From the NCBI RefSeq assembly GCF_000485595.1, contig NW_014577068.1, positions 1,227,150 to 1,265,119 of the forward strand: 37,970 bases of DNA, written 5' to 3'. Position 1 is the first letter of the stretch. The number at the start of each line of letters is the position of its first letter. Origin of the DNA: Priapulus caudatus. Its lineage: Eukaryota > Priapulida > Priapulimorpha > Priapulimorphida > Priapulidae. The notes beneath the pieces are model-generated. The model worked only from the letters and a program-made list of their open reading frames with translations, made no database searches and had not been told where the DNA came from. Of the stretch, positions 33,976-37,970 are shown piece after piece. Both the position numbers and the translations under genes were made by a program.

Positions 33976-34149
33976 GGAGGTAATTATCCAGGGGCGATTA
34001 GGATGGAGGTGTGTGTAGTGGGTGGTTGTCCGGGGGATGATTGTCTGGGGGTGTAATTGCCCAGGTCGTAATAGAGTGGGGGAGGGGCGATTGTCCGGAT
34101 GTGATTGTCCATATGGTAATTGTCCCGGGGTGATTCTCCAAGGGGTAAT
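33976..34149. repeat. Degenerate GATTGTCCGGGG repeat, left part
   Basis: Units such as GATTGTCCGGATGTGATTG and GGTAATTGTCCCGGGGTGAT, about 15-18 bases each. The motif loosely resembles the reverse complement of the 32455-33590 unit. It resumes at 34671. Confidence 0.7.
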
Positions 34150-34670
34150 TAGCCTCGTTCACACGAGACCTCGTATTTATGAAATACGGTATTGCCGAAT
34201 ACCGAATCTGAGACAAATACGCAGCCGAGCCCCGGTGTCACACGCCTGATTCGCGCTACAGAAATACGGTTATTGCGAGCAATGCGGTAGCAAGCCTTTT
34301 AAACAATCGAAGCGAACATCGAGATAACAAGTGCAATTCGCACACAACTGCCGAATAAAAATAGACGCGTCCGCGCTCGACAGCTTCCCACCGCGTTTGA
34401 CACTGGAACTGGTCGAGTGGCGACCAAGTCCTATAAAATACGTCGCTTCAGAAATTCCGGTTTTTAGTCGTCAACACGTCGGAAATGCGCGGTCCAGAGA
34501 TCCGGTATTTCTCCAACGCACGGCAAATTATTCGGGGTCTGGAAGCCACGATATTTAACAATAAAATAATGATCTGTTTAGATACGCGCGTAATTATCTT
34601 GGACCGGGCGTATTTGCTCGTGTGAACGCTAAAATACGCGGATTCCTGAGCTACGTGTGAACGCGGGCTA
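34150..34670. mobile_element. TIR element with GCCTCGTTCACAC ends
   Basis: The left end GCCTCGTTCACACGAG and the inverse of the right end (GCCCGCGTTCACACGTAG) share CGTTCACACG. TAAT (34146-34149 and 34669-34672) or a TA pair borders it. The interior has inverted AATACGG/CCGTATT motifs. It interrupts the surrounding degenerate repeat. Non-coding. Confidence 0.7.
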
Positions 34671-34815
34671 ATGTCCCGGGATGATAGTCGGTGGTAACCG
34701 TGCCCGGGAAAGATTGGCCCAAGAGGGGATAACTTTCGAGTGTTATGCATGGAGTAATTGTACAAGGGGGGTTGTCCGTTGTTATTTGTATGCTGGGGTG
34801 ATTGTCCGCGCTGAT
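34671..34815. repeat. Degenerate GATTGTCC repeat, right part
   Basis: Continues the motif of 33976-34149 (ATGTCCCGGGATGATAGTCG, GGGGTGATTGTCC). Confidence 0.65.
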
Positions 34816-35036
34816 TTAGGTGTATTTATCGCTAGAACCTGCATTACAAGACATACATTACAGCTGGTAAATCGCGGTACTTAATGATTGAATTAATTTA
34901 GTATTGCGTGTATTTTGTACGGCGAACTGCTTTTCAATAAGAAATTGGTTGCTTTAGTGTTTTATAAAATTAGCGTGTGCACTTACTTGCAAATTGCCGT
35001 GTCGAATGGTGAAAAATCGCCGAGTAGATATTCATC

Positions 35037-35214
35037 CTAGACAACATTGCGCATCGGAATGATAACTGTTAAATTATATGTTTTTTCCGCAGTCCTGCCG
35101 GTATATTTCAAATATCCAGCTTTATCGGCCTTTCTCAACCGTTGCGTATGTATTTTGTAAAAAGTGGGACATTTTCCAATGAACACAGTCTGTCGACAGT
35201 TCGGCACATTGCAA
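35037..35214 (-). CDS. Candidate exon, Cys/His-containing; low confidence
   Basis: Acceptor TTTACTTACAG, then 58 codons and TAG (35037-35039). CNVPNCRQT, GKCPTFYKIH and LRKADKAGYLKYTGRTAEKT give three Cys and a His at zinc-site-like spacing. It cannot be joined in phase to the exon at 31425-31663, so it may be the last exon of another minus-strand gene or a chance frame. No family recognised. Confidence 0.3.
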
Positions 35215-35831
35215 CTGTAAGTAAACGAAAACATTTCATGTAAGAGTGTGTGAATAAGCCCGCTAAAATTAGATCATGGGTAGTCGTAGACAGACGCGCT
35301 TTGGAAAGAGTGGATGGAACACAAGCACGAACAACCGACAAATTTTGACGGCTGCGATCTCAATGGAGAAAATTAACACACGGCGAAGTATTTGGTCGAG
35401 GTCACCTATTGATTTATTCTCCTTTACTAGCAAACAAATGTCCTAGATGCTTTTAGAAGCACACTGCACACTCACTCACCGCTAGGACGTAGGATTCAGA
35501 GCAAAGACTAAAATAAATAGACGTCCATGCCTGTTCGCAACACTTCTCTATTCCATACAGTACCGAACCTGAATGCTACGATAAGAATGGCGTAGCTGAT
35601 GAAAATACATGACGTAGATTCCGTGTGGCACAAGACTTGTAGAGAATCGTACGTGTGGTGTCGCCAAAGTCCCATAGACAAAAAATGGTTGTGGAAATAT
35701 TTCAGCAGTATCTTAAAATCCTACAGGAAGTCCACATTTCGGGTTAGGCGTATCTGTACATTTCGCTAGTGCACGCTGACATACCAGCTGAATATTGCCG
35801 TTCTAATTGGACGGCACCGATATAATTATAC

Positions 35832-36140
35832 ATGATATATATTAATATATACTATATTATATAGTAATACGGTGTGTTGTGTGTGTGTGTGTGTTGTGTG
35901 TGCTGTGTGAGTGTGTATTGTGTGTGTGTGTGGTGTGTGCTGTAGTGTGTGACTGGTGTGGGTGATTGTGTGTGAGTGCTGTGTGTGTGTGTGTGTGGTG
36001 TGGTGTGTGTGTTGTGGTGTGTGTTGTGTGTGTGCGGAGCGTCGCGTGCGTGCGTCGTGCCTGCGCTGCGTGTGCCTGCGTGCGTGCCGTCACGTGCGTG
36101 CCGTGCTGGCGTGCGTCCCGCGCCGGCGCTCGCGTGTGTG
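35832..36140. repeat. TA-rich then GT/GTGC tract
   Basis: TA-rich at about 35832-35862, then GT repeats grading into GCGTGCGTGCC. Open frames on both strands here are artefacts. Confidence 0.95.
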
Positions 36141-37615
36141 TGTGTTGTCCTGTGGGCTCGAGCATGCAATTGGCGACAGATATATTTGAATAATCCTTTG
36201 TAAATTTTATTTTACTCCCCGGATAAGGAAGGAGACAGCAACCCCGCATTAAAACGGATATCTCTGCAGAACAAAACTTCGCTTCTTACTTAAAGAAAGA
36301 ACTGGTAAACATATCCTACAGCTTAAAACACAAAACTGGTCAGCTCTCAGCTTTTAAGTACGATTCTAGAACATAGCACCTATAAAAAACATTTTTAGAA
36401 CAAAAACTTACGTGTATATATGCTGCGTTCATTTTATAGGTGCGTGTTGTGCAGCAACGTATCTTAACGTAAAATTTAACTCACCGGCTTAGTCCAGGAA
36501 CGATCTTTACAGTTTAGTTAGAAAACTTAGTAATTACATTAACATTAGAGTGTATGATGTGAATATAATTATTAGAGGTATTACAGCCAATAATGACCGC
36601 GTCATGCTTTGCTATAGCCAATATATCCATGCCAAATTATTTTACTCTCAATTCTTTAACATTAGAACTAGCTAACTTCTTCGCTCCGCAGATGGCGGGC
36701 GCGGTGCACATTTTTATCACATAAAATTACGTATGATTGTGATTGGTGTGTGCGCGCGCGGGCGTGCTGCGTGCGTGCCGTGCGCGCGTGCGTGTGTGCG
36801 TGCGTCCTTCGTGCGTGGGCGTATTTGTGACCCACAACATAGCCAGTTTCGCGTCACACGTCACAGCGCTGCGTCGTGTGCGTTTTTGCTTGCAGATCAA
36901 TTTGATTGTCGTAGTGAGTGAATATGTATTTGCTTAACTATGCCTCTCCCAACATATATCTACTACTCCATCTCGTGGTTTTATGCGCTTCGGCTCAAAT
37001 GGTCATGCCACCAGATGGTTAATTCCATGAGAACAAGCCAGCCCCGGTAAAATCATGACGCGTGGGCAACTGGTCACGTAAAGCTTTTGTAATTTGCCGT
37101 CATAATGAACTGATAGTTCACTAGATGTTCTCTGATAAGATCGTCCTATAGGTTCCGACCGTAATTATATAAACAGAGAACGCAATAAAAATACCCATAC
37201 GAAGAGTGCCATTACTCTACATGAACACTTATTCTCATCCAGCCTCCTCTGCTCTGCATACGTTAATACATTTAGACAAACGGATCGTTCCATCAAATAG
37301 AAAATGATAGCTAGTTAGTTGTCGACTACGACTAAGCTACCATGTCCCGCGCAAATAGTTATCTTGGAGTTCCCCTCAGTTTCGAATCATCGATGTGAGT
37401 ACTACCTGTCTCCCTAGCGCTCTATGTCAAGCTCGCCCCCCCCCCCCCTACGCCACCTAATCGTTTCAGTGCTCATGACCGTAACTACTTCGCGATATAA
37501 CGTGATAACATTGGTAACGTCTCCTTTGCTATGTCGGCGGCGAAGTTTAAGGTTAAATGGAAAGAAGTCCTGCTGACATACGCCTGTAGCTGCGCCAATG
37601 ACCCTATAGAGACCG
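36141..37615. other. No gene recognised
   Basis: Contains a GCGCGC/GTGCGT tract at 36742-36830 and a run of 13 C at 37436-37448. No coding frame with motifs or plausible splice sites was seen. Confidence 0.5.
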
Positions 37616-37639
37616 ACCGACGTCAGTCGTTCCCGTCGT

Positions 37640-37682
37640 CTTGCTCTCTCTCCTCTCCCTCTGTCTCTCTCACTTCTCCCTC

Positions 37683-37724
<42 letters not shown>

Positions 37725-37935
37725 CTCTCTCTCTCCTTCTCTCGTCTCTCTCCTCCTCTCTTTCTCTCTCTCATCTCTCCTCTTTCCTTCTCTCTCGGTT
37801 CGCTTTCTCTCTCTCCCTCTTCCCATTCTCTCCTCTCTCTCCTCTCTTCTCCTCTGCCTGTCTCTCTCTTCCTCTCCTCTCTCCTCTTGTCTCTCTCGTC
37901 TCATCCCTCTCTCTCTTCTCTCTCTCTCTCTCTCC

Positions 37936-37967
<32 letters not shown>

Positions 37968-37970
37968 CCT
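37640..37970. repeat. CT microsatellite and low-complexity tract
   Basis: TCTCTC with interruptions to the window end. The minus-strand Arg/Glu frame at 37623-37904 is an artefact. Confidence 0.95.

Noticed and set aside
35852-36249. His/Thr-rich minus-strand proteins of 105-130 codons
   Set aside because: CA-repeat translation in two frames; no independent coding signal.

Overview
The window looks like nuclear DNA from an invertebrate animal, probably marine, though no close taxon can be named from sequence alone. The evidence is split genes with short GT-AG (and two GC-AG) introns, an animal-type ammonium transporter that vertebrates lack, interstitial TTAGGG-type telomere motifs, a Ty3/Gypsy LTR retrotransposon and many small terminal-inverted-repeat (TIR) elements, mostly hAT-like. 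All gene calls rest on splice-phase bookkeeping and remembered family motifs. No database search was run.

Layout. 1-1811 is low-complexity DNA that switches from almost pure purine to almost pure pyrimidine near 880. 1855-4000 holds tandem hairpin repeats, a fold-back element with a telomere-like core and a block of telomere repeats. 4720-18154 (+) is a cytosolic-type acetyl-CoA acetyltransferase gene (ACAT2-like) with nine intact coding exons; only the first coding exon, about 20 residues, was not found. Its last intron (9639-17986) holds a degenerate Ty3/Gypsy element (10415-17692) inserted in a TA run, and that element's 3' LTR carries a nested TIR element. 21218-28502 (+) is an eight-exon ammonium transporter (AMT) gene with at least four frame breaks and one in-frame stop; it is a pseudogene or an assembly with indel errors. 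29927-31663 (-) is the 3' part of an unrecognised gene, convergent to AMT, with three exons joined by good splice sites. 32100-37970 is mostly repeats: CA/GT tracts, a 1.1 kb minisatellite with a period near 30, a TIR element lying in a related degraded repeat, and a terminal CT tract.

How the parts relate. ACAT2 (condensation of acetyl-CoA units) and AMT (ammonium conduction) are separate housekeeping-type functions, and nothing suggests they work together. The main biology here is repeat dynamics inside introns: nested insertions, element ends duplicated in tandem, and minisatellites next to splice sites. I found no convincing new multi-gene system. The items most worth a second look are the unknown minus-strand gene, the broken AMT gene, the open reading frame between pol and the 3' LTR of the Gypsy element, the 64-bp palindromic element and the telomere-core fold-back element.
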